Shown here: positions 53,781 through 63,439 of the stretch, piece after piece | Layout: every line of letters begins with the position of its first letter | Numbering within the stretch: the stretch's first letter is position 1 | Made by a program: the position numbers and the translations under genes | The notes under the pieces: generated by a model | What the model saw: only the letters and a program-made list of their open reading frames with translations | What the model was told of the DNA's origin: nothing | The model's database searches: none | Assembly (NCBI GenBank): GCA_035628645.1 | Contig: DASPJL010000129.1 | Span: 4,492-68,491, forward strand | Origin: DASPJL01 sp035628645 | Lineage (GTDB): Bacteria > Bacteroidota > Bacteroidia > Cytophagales > Cyclobacteriaceae | Direction: 5' to 3' | Length of the DNA: 64,000 nucleotides

Positions 53781-54464
53781 TTATCTAATCATATTTAACT
53801 TTTCTATATACTTATTGAATTGTTCAGATACCATCAGGTACTGCTGTTCACTGAATAACTTTTTACTGTACCACATAAACTCGAAGTAATGGGTCAATTC
53901 TTTAAAGATTTTAAAGTCATCTGACAAGGTCATTTCCTGAAGGTATTGATGATTCGTTTTATCTTTTTTCCATGTTATTATCTTCTTGTTTGAAAGCTCT
54001 CTTATGATGATCAAATAATAAATTCTGATCATTTGTTTGTAGTTTTTACTTTCAATTGCACCTTTAAGAAAACTCTCCAGATCCGCCTCGTGAATATCTT
54101 CTTCTATGGTATCGATAGTATAATCGGTTTGTGGAATTTTTGAATTGCTAAGTGAGGGATTGCTGAATAATTTAATCAAAATGTAAATCAACACCGCAGC
54201 TACCAAAATAAATAAGAAAGACTTTACATAAATACTTTTAATTGAAAACGGTAAAGAATAGCTTTTTTGTTGTTCCTTATACTCCGGTTCTTTCTCATTA
54301 TAATTCAACTCCTTTTTCAATGATTTCCAATGGATCTCGTCAAATGATTTTTTTGATATATTTTCATTTAAATAGGCAGGGTCCTTAGGTACCTGCGCAG
54401 CCAAATGTAAAAATCCTGTAAATTGGATTAAGAATATAAAGATCAGTGGTTTAAATAGAGGCAT
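53781..54464 (-). CDS. DUF4129-like membrane protein
   Basis: A 227-residue protein: signal peptide or TM (LFKPLIFIFLIQFTGFLHLA), an extracytoplasmic stretch, a TM helix (SFLFILVAAVLIYILIKLFS, about 82-101) and a cytoplasmic helical domain with YYLIIIRELSNKKIITWKKD and HYFEFMWYSKKLFSEQQYLM, matching the DUF4129 pattern. It lies 7 bp after the SpoIIM gene and is part of the MoxR cluster. The role is unknown. Confidence 0.7.
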   Translation of the reverse strand: MPLFKPLIFIFLIQFTGFLHLAAQVPKDPAYLNENISKKSFDEIHWKSLKKELNYNEKEPEYKEQQKSYSLPFSIKSIYVKSFLFILVAAVLIYILIKLFSNPSLSNSKIPQTDYTIDTIEEDIHEADLESFLKGAIESKNYKQMIRIYYLIIIRELSNKKIITWKKDKTNHQYLQEMTLSDDFKIFKELTHYFEFMWYSKKLFSEQQYLMVSEQFNKYIEKLNMIR

Positions 54465-54471
54465 CTATTGG

Positions 54472-56307
54472 TTACTCAATGTTAAACTTACTTTCAGAAT
54501 TGACTTTTAACTTTGCTATCATTTCTCTTAAATGAGTTGCTTCATTTATCTCTTTTAAACTAAAATACAATAAAGCCTGCCCCACTGTTAAAATCGGGCA
54601 AATAAGGCTTATACCCAAAACGATAGACCATATAAATATCAGGCTTAAGATGGTTTGATAAAAGGCATTATCCATGTATACAAACATTTTTAAAGCTTCG
54701 ATTAAAAGATAAAGAACTGGAGAAGCCAAAAGAAATAAAAAAATCATGCTCAATAATGCAAGCATTATATGAAGTAACATCATTTTCGCCCAATTTCCAT
54801 GCAGAAGCACAAACATCCTGACAACCATCTTAAACAGATTGCTTTCTTCGATCATTCCTATAAATAAGGCTAAAAGCACTATAGGTAATACCAATATCAT
54901 GATCAATATAGCCAGTCCAATAGGAAGAAAGAGCAGAGAATTGAATGTTACTAACAAGACCAGAGGTTTGTACAAATTAAAAATGACCTTAAGGTTTATC
55001 TTAAAATCATTATTCAAATATTTGATTAGAAAGAGATTTACGAGACAAATATTAAGAAATAATACTGCCGAGTTTATAACAAAAACTGGGGTTGATTCCT
55101 GGTAATTAAAAAAAAGATAAATTTTTTCAACTGTTTCAAAATAAAACAGATTTTGATTGAGGACGTCTTTAAATAAAAAATAGGTTACTCCAGTATAAAC
55201 AACCGATAGTGGCGAAAAGAAGATAAGTATTTTTCCAAAATTTGCCTGATAGAAAGAAAAAATATCCCGAAAGATCTCACTGTTTGTTTTAATAGTATCG
55301 ATTTCAATGCGATGTACTTTAGGAACTTGAAGCTTGCCATCAGATTTTATGACTACCTTTTGGCCCTTGCCTTTAAGGTAAGGGTAATAAACAAAATAAA
55401 AAAAGATGAACAGGAAAGAAATGAGTATTAATAAAGCTTTAAGAGCATCGGGAACCTCCGTATATCGGGTAATAAACCCTTCAATAAAAGCGGCAAAAAA
55501 CAAAATAGGCACAATACTGACAAATAACTTAAGCCCTTGTTTTGCTGATATCTGAAATGCCTGAAGCCTTGAATAAGTTCCGGGAAACACCAGCCCTCTA
55601 CCCAATACAAGACCGGAGGCACCGGCAATAATAATGGAAGAAATTTCTAAAGTCCCATGGAGCCAAATGGTAAGAAAGGAATCCAGGAATAAACCTCTTT
55701 CATAAAAGAAATACTGAAAAGTGCCGATCATAATTCCATTATAGACCATTATAATCAGTGTGCCTATTGCAAAGAAAACGCCGGATATGAAAGTTTTGAA
55801 GGCTACCATCACGTTGTTCAAGCTGATTCCCAAAAACATATCGGTTTGGTTGCTTCCTTTATATACTGCCAGAGGATCGCCTTTTCTAATGTTTTCCAGC
55901 GTCATCTGGATATAGTCTTCACCTAAAATAAGACTTGGGAAGTCCTTATCGTAAATAGCAGACAATACACCAATCAGTGCAGAAAGAGTAAAAATAACAA
56001 GAGAGACTAAAAGCTGATTCCTACACTGATAGACGAGTAAAGGAAGATCATCTTTCCAAAATGCCCAAAGTTTCTTTCTGTTTTCACTTTTATTTTTATA
56101 AACATTCCTAAAAATCTGTTGGGCGATATTATTAAGATATACCCTTACAGAACGGTTTGGATAAAACGTTCTTGAAAATGAAAGATCATCAGTAACCTGG
56201 ATGAGAATATTGCTTAACTTATCCGGATCCTTATGCTCACTGGCTAGTTCTTCTTCAAACTCCTTCCACTTTTTTTTATTCTGTTCTATAAAACTGGTTT
56301 CACGCAT
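54472..56307 (-). CDS. SpoIIM-family membrane protein with a second membrane domain
   Basis: A 611-residue protein. Residues 1-320 match the stage II sporulation protein M-like family: FIEQNKKKWKEFEEELASEH, then about five TM helices with FKTFISGVFFAIGTLIIMVY and LTIWLHGTLEISSIIIAGAS. Residues 340-611 add five or six further TM helices after a soluble linker, in place of the separate membrane gene often found in this cluster. It is not a sporulation protein here; such proteins are membrane components of the MoxR/DUF58 cluster. It heads the minus-strand operon. Confidence 0.85.
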   Translation of the reverse strand: MRETSFIEQNKKKWKEFEEELASEHKDPDKLSNILIQVTDDLSFSRTFYPNRSVRVYLNNIAQQIFRNVYKNKSENRKKLWAFWKDDLPLLVYQCRNQLLVSLVIFTLSALIGVLSAIYDKDFPSLILGEDYIQMTLENIRKGDPLAVYKGSNQTDMFLGISLNNVMVAFKTFISGVFFAIGTLIIMVYNGIMIGTFQYFFYERGLFLDSFLTIWLHGTLEISSIIIAGASGLVLGRGLVFPGTYSRLQAFQISAKQGLKLFVSIVPILFFAAFIEGFITRYTEVPDALKALLILISFLFIFFYFVYYPYLKGKGQKVVIKSDGKLQVPKVHRIEIDTIKTNSEIFRDIFSFYQANFGKILIFFSPLSVVYTGVTYFLFKDVLNQNLFYFETVEKIYLFFNYQESTPVFVINSAVLFLNICLVNLFLIKYLNNDFKINLKVIFNLYKPLVLLVTFNSLLFLPIGLAILIMILVLPIVLLALFIGMIEESNLFKMVVRMFVLLHGNWAKMMLLHIMLALLSMIFLFLLASPVLYLLIEALKMFVYMDNAFYQTILSLIFIWSIVLGISLICPILTVGQALLYFSLKEINEATHLREMIAKLKVNSESKFNIE

Positions 56308-56436
56308 AAAGAAAATCTACCACAATTTCTTAAATATTTTTATAATTCCTATATCTTTTTGTAATATTAGAATGATTCTGTAAGCATTGTATGACTTAAT
56401 TTTTTCTTAGAACAAACAATTAAAAAATAAATTTCC

Positions 56437-57162
56437 GTGCAAAAAATAGAGATCAATACCACCCAAAATGTGACCATTCAATATGATTTGGCTACTCTTA
56501 CTGATCGATTTCTTGCTTTTCTTTTAGATGCCGTTATTATTTTTGGTTCAGTGCTTCTCATTGTTGCATTTACTGCTCCATTTCTAGGCAATGACTTTAA
56601 ATATGTGGCTTTTTTTATTCTTTACCCAATCTTCTTTTTCTATAATGTGGCCTTCGAAATTTTAAATGACGGACAATCACTAGGGAAAAAGGCAATGCAA
56701 ATCAGGGTGGTTAAAATTACGGGAAAAGCACCCGAATTGAGTGATTATTTAATTCGTTGGGTTTTTAGGGCCATTGACATATATGGTTCGTTTGGATCTA
56801 TTGCCGCAATATTTATAAGCTCCTCCACTAAAAATCAAAGACTTGGAGATTTGCTTGCACAAACTACGGTAATAAAAGTAAAACCTGCCATGAATCTTAA
56901 TCTGGAGGATATATTGAAAATTAGTTCTAGAGATGATTACTCGCCCCAGTATCCGGAAGTTAAAAAACTACAAGAAGAAGATCTCATACTGGTAAAAAAT
57001 GTGATTGAAAGGGCCCGGAAATATGCAAATCCTGCACATGAAATGGCAGTACAAGAAACTGCTGACAACTTAAGAAGCAGGTTAGAAATACCGAATTTAC
57101 CTCAAAACAATATTGAATTTCTTAAAACCTTGATAAAGGATTATATAGTGCTCACCCGATAG
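56437..57162 (+). CDS. RDD-family membrane protein
   Basis: A 241-residue protein with RDD-type helices: LATLTDRFLAFLLDAVIIFG and VAFEILNDGQSLGKKAMQIR, then SDYLIRWVFRAIDIYGSFGS with KNQRLGDLLAQTTVIK after it. A cytoplasmic helical tail follows. The start is GTG at 56437. It is divergent from the SpoIIM gene, which it usually accompanies in Bacteroidota; the 129-bp gap would hold both promoters. RDD proteins have been proposed as ion-related membrane proteins. Confidence 0.9.
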   Translation: MQKIEINTTQNVTIQYDLATLTDRFLAFLLDAVIIFGSVLLIVAFTAPFLGNDFKYVAFFILYPIFFFYNVAFEILNDGQSLGKKAMQIRVVKITGKAPELSDYLIRWVFRAIDIYGSFGSIAAIFISSSTKNQRLGDLLAQTTVIKVKPAMNLNLEDILKISSRDDYSPQYPEVKKLQEEDLILVKNVIERARKYANPAHEMAVQETADNLRSRLEIPNLPQNNIEFLKTLIKDYIVLTR

Positions 57163-57260
57163 GTATCAAGTAGCTTTAATGAAGGACTATACAACATTTC
57201 CATTTTTTTTGAGTAGACTTGACTGCATAATGGTTTATTGAGTATTAACAAACAGGAAGA

Positions 57261-57863
57261 ATGTCAAAAGAAGAAAAAGACGAAGCGAGCAATTTTTTTA
57301 CGGCTGACAGAACAAAAAGCTTTTACGTCTGGATAAATACCAAAGATATTTATGCAAACCATAATGCCAATCTCGTAGGCTCTTTTGTCTCAAACTCCAA
57401 TAAAGAAGACAACTTGATGTTTATCCCCAATAAAAACTTCAGTGGATACATAAGTCCTTTTCAGGGTAATTTATTAAGAAGCTATGGTGCGGAATACAAT
57501 CTCGAAAAAACGAGGAAAGAAAGTTATTCCAGTTACCCTTCCCGGTTGGTTGCTACCTTTTTATTTGAAAAAGAGGAAGAAGCAATGAGGTATAAAGAAA
57601 CCCATGAATTTCATGTAGCCAATAGAGAATTAAAAGTGGGAAAAACCGTCGGGTCATATATGTATTCGCGCCATGATTTATCTTGGATCGATTTTTTAAG
57701 ATCGCCTTTTTTAATAGACAAAGAGACTGTTAATTCTATGGTACACTCCTACTGGAGAGGAGAATCCGTTCAGGATTTCAAACTTGAATTGATGGAAAAG
57801 GCAATATCAGCTAGGGCGGAGTCTATTTATGAGGTTTTATATATTGGAAGGATAGACTTCTAA
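57261..57863 (+). CDS. Protein of unknown function downstream of the RDD gene
   Basis: A 200-residue soluble protein with no signal peptide or TM. It starts MSKEEKDEASNFFTADRTKS and has charged and aromatic patches (KDEASNFFTADRTKSFYVWI, ESYSSYPSRLVATFLFEKEE). It has mixed alpha/beta patterning and no domain I recognise. It follows the RDD gene by 98 bp on the same strand and may be co-transcribed with it, but a link to the MoxR cluster is unproven. Confidence 0.6.
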   Translation: MSKEEKDEASNFFTADRTKSFYVWINTKDIYANHNANLVGSFVSNSNKEDNLMFIPNKNFSGYISPFQGNLLRSYGAEYNLEKTRKESYSSYPSRLVATFLFEKEEEAMRYKETHEFHVANRELKVGKTVGSYMYSRHDLSWIDFLRSPFLIDKETVNSMVHSYWRGESVQDFKLELMEKAISARAESIYEVLYIGRIDF

Positions 57864-58446
57864 ATATCAAAATTTTATAAGTTTCACATTTACTATTTAT
57901 CACTAATTTTTTCTGCTTCTCAAGGTAATTTTACAACCTATAAGCTCTCTCTAAATTTTTACAAAAAAAGCTTAGTCGGCCCATTTAAAGTTTTCGTCTA
58001 AGATTTATTTGCATTCATCGAAAAAAAATTAATTTTTATTTTTTATATAAAGTACTATTTTTACAAAAAACGACCAATTATCCTAGTGATTTATTGCCTT
58101 TTTTAACTAGATTATTATTAAAAAAATAAAAAATAATCAAAATTTTAAAAATTAAATAAAAACAGTAAATGCAAAAAAAATCCTTAAACCAGCTAACAAA
58201 AATGATACTTAAAACTTCAACCAACTTCCTATCTATCAATCCCAAAATCCTTTTTTTTATAAAATCGGATTATAAAAAAACTGCAAGCATTTACCTTGCA
58301 AATGCCCCTTTGTCAAAACGTTTTCCTGGCTCAGTCTCTAACTGTTTCTAATTACAGTAAGGTTTGAAATAAATATGGAGGATAAAATTTATGACTTCCT
58401 CTCATATTTGTTATATCCTTTTTTAATATAATTTAAAATAACAGCT
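57864..58446. other. AT-rich interval upstream of the esterase gene
   Basis: Very AT-rich. A 60-codon ORF at 58169-58351 (starts MQKKSLNQLTKMIL) has a possible ATG start but no domain; it is probably chance. No clean promoter or hairpin was found, though the region must hold the esterase promoter. Confidence 0.35.
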
Positions 58447-60930
58447 ATGGAAAAAATTTTTATCAGACATGATAATACTATTCTTTTGCCTTTTTTTAAG
58501 AAGATCACCCTTACACTTTCAATAATTGTACTGGCATCTTTTTCAATTTTGGCTCAAACATCTCCTGCTTCCCGACAAGTTGCCCGACCAAAAGGAACAA
58601 CAGGATCATATTATGGGTATTATGAGTATTTACCTTCAAATTATTCTTCTTCCAGTAATCTTCCGGTGGTTATTTTCTTTCACGGAGTGGGAGAAGCAGG
58701 CAATGGTACCACTGATTTATCACGAGTACTTAGAAATGGACCACCGAAAGAGGTTCAAAATGGAAAAGATTATCCTTTTATTCTTATTTCTCCACAACAC
58801 AATGATGGATGGTGGAACACTGTAGGAATAAACTTAATGCTTGAACATATTAAGAAAACTTATAAGATAGATACTGATCGCATATACGTGACCGGTTTAT
58901 CTGCAGGAGGTTATGGAACATGGGCCGCAGGGCAGGGATTTGCCTCTCAACTTGCTGCAATAGTACCAATTTGCGGATGTGGAAATAGTTCACAAGCTAC
59001 GAATTTAAAAAATTTACCAATATGGGCATTCCATAATTCAGGAGATCCAGTAGTTCAGACTTCTTGTAGTACGGTAATGGTGGATGCAGTAAAAAAAGCA
59101 GGCGGTTCTCCAAAGTTAACTATTTACCAAAGCAATTCACATGATGCCTGGACTGCTACTTATAAAAGTCAGGAAATGTGGGATTGGTTGCTTGCACAAA
59201 GAAGATCGGGATCAACTACAGAACCTTCTCCAAATAAAGCTCCTGTGGCAAATGCCGGATCTGATGTTTCGATAACTTTGCCAACCAATTCTGTTATCCT
59301 AAGGGGAACGGCTTCTGATTCCGATGGTTCTATCTCAAAATATTTGTGGACAAAGGTAAGTGGACCAAATGCAACATTAACCAATACCAATACATCCGTA
59401 TTAACGGCTTCAGGTCTAGTTGCTGGAAATTATATATTCAGATTAACAGCAACGGATAATGATAATTCTTCAGATTATGATGATGTGACTGTGATGGTAG
59501 AAGAAGAAAAAACAACAACGCCTCCTACAGGTTCAAATCTTGCACTTAAGAGACCTGTAACTATCTCTTCTGTATCGAATTGGACTTATTCAGGAGCAAA
59601 TGCTGTAGACGACAATACCTCTTCCAGATGGTCGAGCGCTTATAGCGATCATCAGTGGATGTATGTAGACCTTGGAGCTATTTATAATATAGAAAGAGTG
59701 AAAATTTTGTGGGAAGTTGCACATGGAAAAGACTACCAAATTCAGGTTTCTTCTAATGCTTCTACCTGGGAAACCATAAAAACTGTTTCAGGAAACACCT
59801 CTTTAACTAATGATCTTTCAGGGTTGTCCGGAACTGGTCGTTATGTTCGAATGTTAGGAATCCACAGAGGTACACGGTATGGTTATTCGATCTTTGAATT
59901 TCAAGTCTATGGTCCTTCAGGAAATACCAATCCTGTAGCTAATGCGGGATCAAATGTATCCATTACTTTGCCTGAAAATTCTGTAACCTTGAAAGGTTCT
60001 GCAACAGATCCAGACGGATCAATCTCAACCTATTCATGGACTAAACTTAGCGGACCAAATGCTACATTGACCAATACCAACACCTCTACATTAACAGCTT
60101 CAGGTTTAGCATCCGGAAATTATGTATTCAGATTAACAGCAACAGATAACGATAATGCCTCGCATTATGATGATGTGATGGTAACTGTAGAAGAAGAAAT
60201 TACTACCGCACCAAATCCAACTCCAACTATAAATCTTGCACTTAAGAGACCGGTAACCACCTCTTCAATATCCAGTACAGACTATCTGGGATATAAAGCC
60301 GTTGACGGAAACACCTCTTCCAGATGGTCAAGTTCTTATAGTGATTATCAATGGTTATCAGTAGATCTTGGGGCAGTTTATGATATTGAAAGGGTAAAAA
60401 TTAACTGGGAAGTAGCTCTTGGAAAAGATTATCAGATCCAAGTCTCTTCAAATGCTTCAAGCTGGGAAACTATCAAAACTGTTTCAGGAAATACCTCTAC
60501 CAATAACGACCTTTCAGGATTATCCGGAAGTGGCCGTTATGTCAGAATTTTAGGAATTCACAGAGGAACACGATACGGTTATTCAATTTTTGAATTTCAG
60601 GTTTTTGGTTCTTCAAATGTCTCAGCAAGGATTGCCCCGGATGAAGCTGACATGACAAGAGAAGTTGAAAGCGTTGTTGCTTATCCAAACCCTATAACAG
60701 AAAGCAATATGATCACATTAGATTTTGCAAACGCTGTCGAAGGCAACATTACCTGCACCTTAATGGATCAAATAGGGACATCTTATTTAACTCAAGGAGA
60801 CTTCTTAAGTACACCAGTACAAAATTATACTGTAGATCTTTCCAAAGTTAAATTAAGCCCTGGCATCTATTTCTTAAAGATAAGGAATGAAAATCAGAAA
60901 GATAAAGTTTTAAAAATCATTAAAAGATAA
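58447..60930 (+). CDS. Secreted esterase with PKD and F5/8 type C repeats and T9SS sorting domain
   Basis: An 827-residue multidomain protein. It has a signal peptide (1-36, ends ILAQ) and an alpha/beta hydrolase domain (about 45-250) of the PHB-depolymerase/feruloyl-esterase-like group, with nucleophile Ser152 in VTGLSAGGYGTW, Asp200 in NSGDPVV and His232 in SNSHDAW. Then PKD-like (about 263-350), F5/8 type C (about 362-490), PKD (about 493-585), F5/8 type C (about 597-728), and a Por/T9SS C-terminal domain (about 745-827, VVAYPNPITESNMITL to DKVLKIIKR). It is probably a cell-surface polysaccharide de-esterifying enzyme with carbohydrate-binding modules. A terminator follows. Confidence 0.9.
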   Translation: MEKIFIRHDNTILLPFFKKITLTLSIIVLASFSILAQTSPASRQVARPKGTTGSYYGYYEYLPSNYSSSSNLPVVIFFHGVGEAGNGTTDLSRVLRNGPPKEVQNGKDYPFILISPQHNDGWWNTVGINLMLEHIKKTYKIDTDRIYVTGLSAGGYGTWAAGQGFASQLAAIVPICGCGNSSQATNLKNLPIWAFHNSGDPVVQTSCSTVMVDAVKKAGGSPKLTIYQSNSHDAWTATYKSQEMWDWLLAQRRSGSTTEPSPNKAPVANAGSDVSITLPTNSVILRGTASDSDGSISKYLWTKVSGPNATLTNTNTSVLTASGLVAGNYIFRLTATDNDNSSDYDDVTVMVEEEKTTTPPTGSNLALKRPVTISSVSNWTYSGANAVDDNTSSRWSSAYSDHQWMYVDLGAIYNIERVKILWEVAHGKDYQIQVSSNASTWETIKTVSGNTSLTNDLSGLSGTGRYVRMLGIHRGTRYGYSIFEFQVYGPSGNTNPVANAGSNVSITLPENSVTLKGSATDPDGSISTYSWTKLSGPNATLTNTNTSTLTASGLASGNYVFRLTATDNDNASHYDDVMVTVEEEITTAPNPTPTINLALKRPVTTSSISSTDYLGYKAVDGNTSSRWSSSYSDYQWLSVDLGAVYDIERVKINWEVALGKDYQIQVSSNASSWETIKTVSGNTSTNNDLSGLSGSGRYVRILGIHRGTRYGYSIFEFQVFGSSNVSARIAPDEADMTREVESVVAYPNPITESNMITLDFANAVEGNITCTLMDQIGTSYLTQGDFLSTPVQNYTVDLSKVKLSPGIYFLKIRNENQKDKVLKIIKR

Positions 60931-60956
60931 GTTTAGCATAGGTTTAGGTTTATTGT

Positions 60957-60985
60957 AAAGATGTCCGGTTTTGCCGGACATCTTT
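60957..60985 (+). terminator. Terminator after the esterase gene
   Basis: AAAGATGTCCGG (60957-60968) pairs with CCGGACATCTTT (60974-60985) with a five-base loop (TTTTG), followed by a T-rich stretch. It begins 26 bp past the stop. Confidence 0.88.
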
Positions 60986-61130
60986 ATTTTTAGAGGACTC
61001 TACAAATCAGGAAACTCCACCAATCGATCATTCATATATCCTAAGATAGCCCTGCTTCGTATAGGAAAGACAACTGTCTAATTGATTATCAATTGTTTAG
61101 TTCATAAAAAGGGCATCGGCTAATTATAGA

Positions 61131-62327
61131 ATGGAAAAAAAGAGAAAAATGAAAAAGAAGTGGATAATTCTAACGGTCTTTATTGTCTTAGTTATTGGCT
61201 TTTACCTGGCCTTACCATATATCGTGTTAAGATATGCAAATAAAATTTTGGGGGAAATGGAAGGCTATAAAGGACACATTGAAGATGTCGACCTACATAT
61301 TTACCGCGGCGCCTATGAGGTTGAAAATCTGGTAATTAAAAAAGTAGATGCTAATGTTCCTAAACCATTTATTAATATAGAAAAAGTAGACCTTTCCATT
61401 GAGTGGCCGGCAATTTTTGAGGGAAAAATTGTTGGAGAGGTAACACTCAAAAATGCGGTAGTTAATTTCGTAGGTGGTGGCTCAGAAAAAAACAACCAGA
61501 CGGGGGTAGAAAATGATTGGACGGAACCCATAAAAAAATTAATGCCACTTAAAATAAATAAGTTTGAAATTATAAATGGGAAAGTTACCTACAATGATTT
61601 CACGAGCAATCCAAAAGTCAATCTTTATTTGAATGATCTTCATCTGCTAGCAACAAATTTGTCCAATGCCTCAGATTCTTCTTCCGCTTTACCGTCCGGT
61701 TTTAAGATAAAAGCAACTTCAATAGGAAAAGGCAACCTTGAAATTGACGCAAAAATTAATATCCTTAAGGAAATTCCGGATTTTGACAGTAACATAAATT
61801 TTACTTCTGTAGCATTACCAAGCCTCAATAATTTTACAAAAGCGTACGGCAAATTCGATTTTGAAAAAGGGAGCATGTCTTTATTCAGCGAAATTGTCCT
61901 GGCAGATGGAAACTTTACAGGTTATGTGAAACCAATTTTAACAAATGTTAAGATTGTCGATCTGGAAGAAGATAATGAAAGTATATTTAAAAAAGTATGG
62001 GAAGGACTGTTGGAAGTTACCGAGGAGGTTCTTCAAAATCAAAAAAAGGACCAGTTTGCAACTAAAACGCCTATCCAGGGGAGTATAGAAAATGTTAAAA
62101 CAGAAATTATTCCTACCCTTCTCAACATCTTAAAAAATGCCTTTATTCAGGCCTTCTCAAAAACAGTAGATAAGGAAATATCCTTTAAGGACGCTGCTTC
62201 TCCAAATAGCGAGGAGAATAAAATCTCTAAAAAGGAAGAACGAAAAGAAAAACGCCAGGAAAAGAAGGAAGAAAGGAAAGAAAAACGAGAGGAGAAAAAA
62301 GAAGAGCGTGAAAAGAATAAGGAATGA
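61131..62327 (+). CDS. AsmA-like / DUF748-type inner-membrane protein
   Basis: A 398-residue protein anchored by one N-terminal TM (WIILTVFIVLVIGFYLALPY) with a large periplasmic part. The AsmA/DUF748-like repeat is seen in HIEDVDLHIYRGAYEVENLV and FINIEKVDLSIEWPAIFEGK, then EVTLKNAVVNFVGG. The last 45 residues are an extreme Lys/Glu/Arg run (KKEERKEKRQEKKEERKEKR). AsmA-like proteins form bridge-like structures for phospholipid transport between membranes. It starts 200 bp after the esterase stop, behind a terminator, so it is a separate unit. Confidence 0.78.
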   Translation: MEKKRKMKKKWIILTVFIVLVIGFYLALPYIVLRYANKILGEMEGYKGHIEDVDLHIYRGAYEVENLVIKKVDANVPKPFINIEKVDLSIEWPAIFEGKIVGEVTLKNAVVNFVGGGSEKNNQTGVENDWTEPIKKLMPLKINKFEIINGKVTYNDFTSNPKVNLYLNDLHLLATNLSNASDSSSALPSGFKIKATSIGKGNLEIDAKINILKEIPDFDSNINFTSVALPSLNNFTKAYGKFDFEKGSMSLFSEIVLADGNFTGYVKPILTNVKIVDLEEDNESIFKKVWEGLLEVTEEVLQNQKKDQFATKTPIQGSIENVKTEIIPTLLNILKNAFIQAFSKTVDKEISFKDAASPNSEENKISKKEERKEKRQEKKEERKEKREEKKEEREKNKE

Positions 62328-63134
62328 CTCCCTGGTCAAAAATTTTGATAACTTCTTCTTAAAGAACTTTAAATAATAAAAGGAGCCCTTGCTTCACCGT
62401 ATAAATCAACCTTAATTTTAACTTTACATCATTTAACTCTTGTTTTATCACATTTAATTTTCTCACAAACCTATTAAGGGATATCATTACAGGAAAAATC
62501 AAAAAAATGAAAAATATCTTGAGTTTTTCCTCCACATCTCCTTCTGGGCATTATTTGGGATTTATTATTTTAAGTCTGTCGAATCGCCCTTTACAGGCCC
62601 CATAGTCTTGTTAAATTCCGTAACTTTTTACGTTAACATTCTTATTCCTTTCCCCTTATTTTTAAACAAAAATAAGTATTTAACCTAAGTTCGATTACCC
62701 AAGAAAAAGCCTACAATGAGCTGTAGTGAGGTAATAGCTCTGATGGGTGATTTTCCATACGGGAGGATATAGAAATATGAAGCACTTCTACATTCATTAT
62801 GCACAAGTACATCTTTCTATTTGTTTCCCCACATAGTTTCCTATAATAGATTTGTGGGGGCTTCCTTCCTATGGCTTTGTTCCTTAAACCAGTTGTTTAG
62901 GTGCAGGAACATACTCTCAGGACTAATCGCCTACTCCTTCTTTCAAAAAAAGCCAGCTATTAAACATGAGACTCAAATGACTAATCAAATCGTCTTTTTT
63001 TAATCGAGCTCAGGTTTTATGAAAGCTCTCCCTTTGCATTTGAGTTAAAACTTAAAAAATTCAATAAATAAGCAAAAGCATTGACTTTCAAAGGAAGTTT
63101 ATCGTTAAAACAGTAGTCATTAAACTTGTATTTT
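62328..63134. other. Long gene-free interval
   Basis: About 800 bp with no convincing gene. Two short ORFs (62508-62606 and 62821-63003) lack any domain. A degenerate 11-mer stretch occurs at 62711-62743. Confidence 0.5.
62711..62743. repeat. Degenerate 11-bp repeat, three units
   Basis: Units ctacaatgagc, tgtagtgaggt and aatagctctga keep the TA(C/T)A(G/A)NGA phase of the 11-mers at 34833 and 8973, though with more drift. Confidence 0.4.
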
Positions 63135-63362
63135 ATGGACGGAAAAATGGAGGACATAATTATCAAACTTACTCATCTACATAAAAAACAGTATCTAATA
63201 GAGTCTGAAATTAAAAAACATTTGACGGAGCCTTTTACAATGGAAAAGTTTAATTGTAGAATCAGAAATGAAAGCAAACTAAAGGAGCTTCGAAAAGAAA
63301 TTGAGCAAGAGGAGTACAACTTGGAAGAAGCCCGAATCCTGGAAAGTTTGGAGACCAGATAG
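63135..63362 (+). CDS. Small coiled-coil protein of unknown function
   Basis: I use the ATG at 63135 (MDGKMEDIIIKLTHLHKKQY), 9 bp inside a TTG-started frame. The 75-residue product is almost all charged helix (KLKELRKEIEQEEYNLEEAR) and likely a coiled coil. It faces the next gene across a strong hairpin that would end both transcripts. No family is recognised. Confidence 0.55.
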   Translation: MDGKMEDIIIKLTHLHKKQYLIESEIKKHLTEPFTMEKFNCRIRNESKLKELRKEIEQEEYNLEEARILESLETR

Positions 63363-63378
63363 GAGGAGCATTTTTAGT

Positions 63379-63415
63379 AAAAATGAGGGCGAGTTAAATA
63401 CTTTCCCTCATTTTT
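63379..63415. terminator. Bidirectional hairpin terminator
   Basis: AAAAATGAGGG (63379-63389) pairs perfectly with CCCTCATTTTT (63405-63415). It lies between the convergent genes ending at 63362 and 63440, with A and T tracts on both sides. Confidence 0.82.
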
Positions 63416-63439
63416 AGTCTATTAAAATAAATGAATAAG

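Noticed and set aside
54472..56307. Evidence of sporulation from a SpoIIM-like protein
   Set aside because: The family is widespread in non-sporulating Bacteroidota next to MoxR/DUF58 genes; no other sporulation gene is present.
58169..58351. 60-residue Lys-rich plus-strand ORF before the esterase
   Set aside because: The AT-rich setting favours Lys/Ile/Phe-rich chance ORFs, and there is no domain or conserved feature; kept only as a note in the interval entry.
62821..63003. 60-residue plus-strand ORF in the 62.3-63.1 kb gap
   Set aside because: No domain, no leader or terminator, and biased composition; probably chance.
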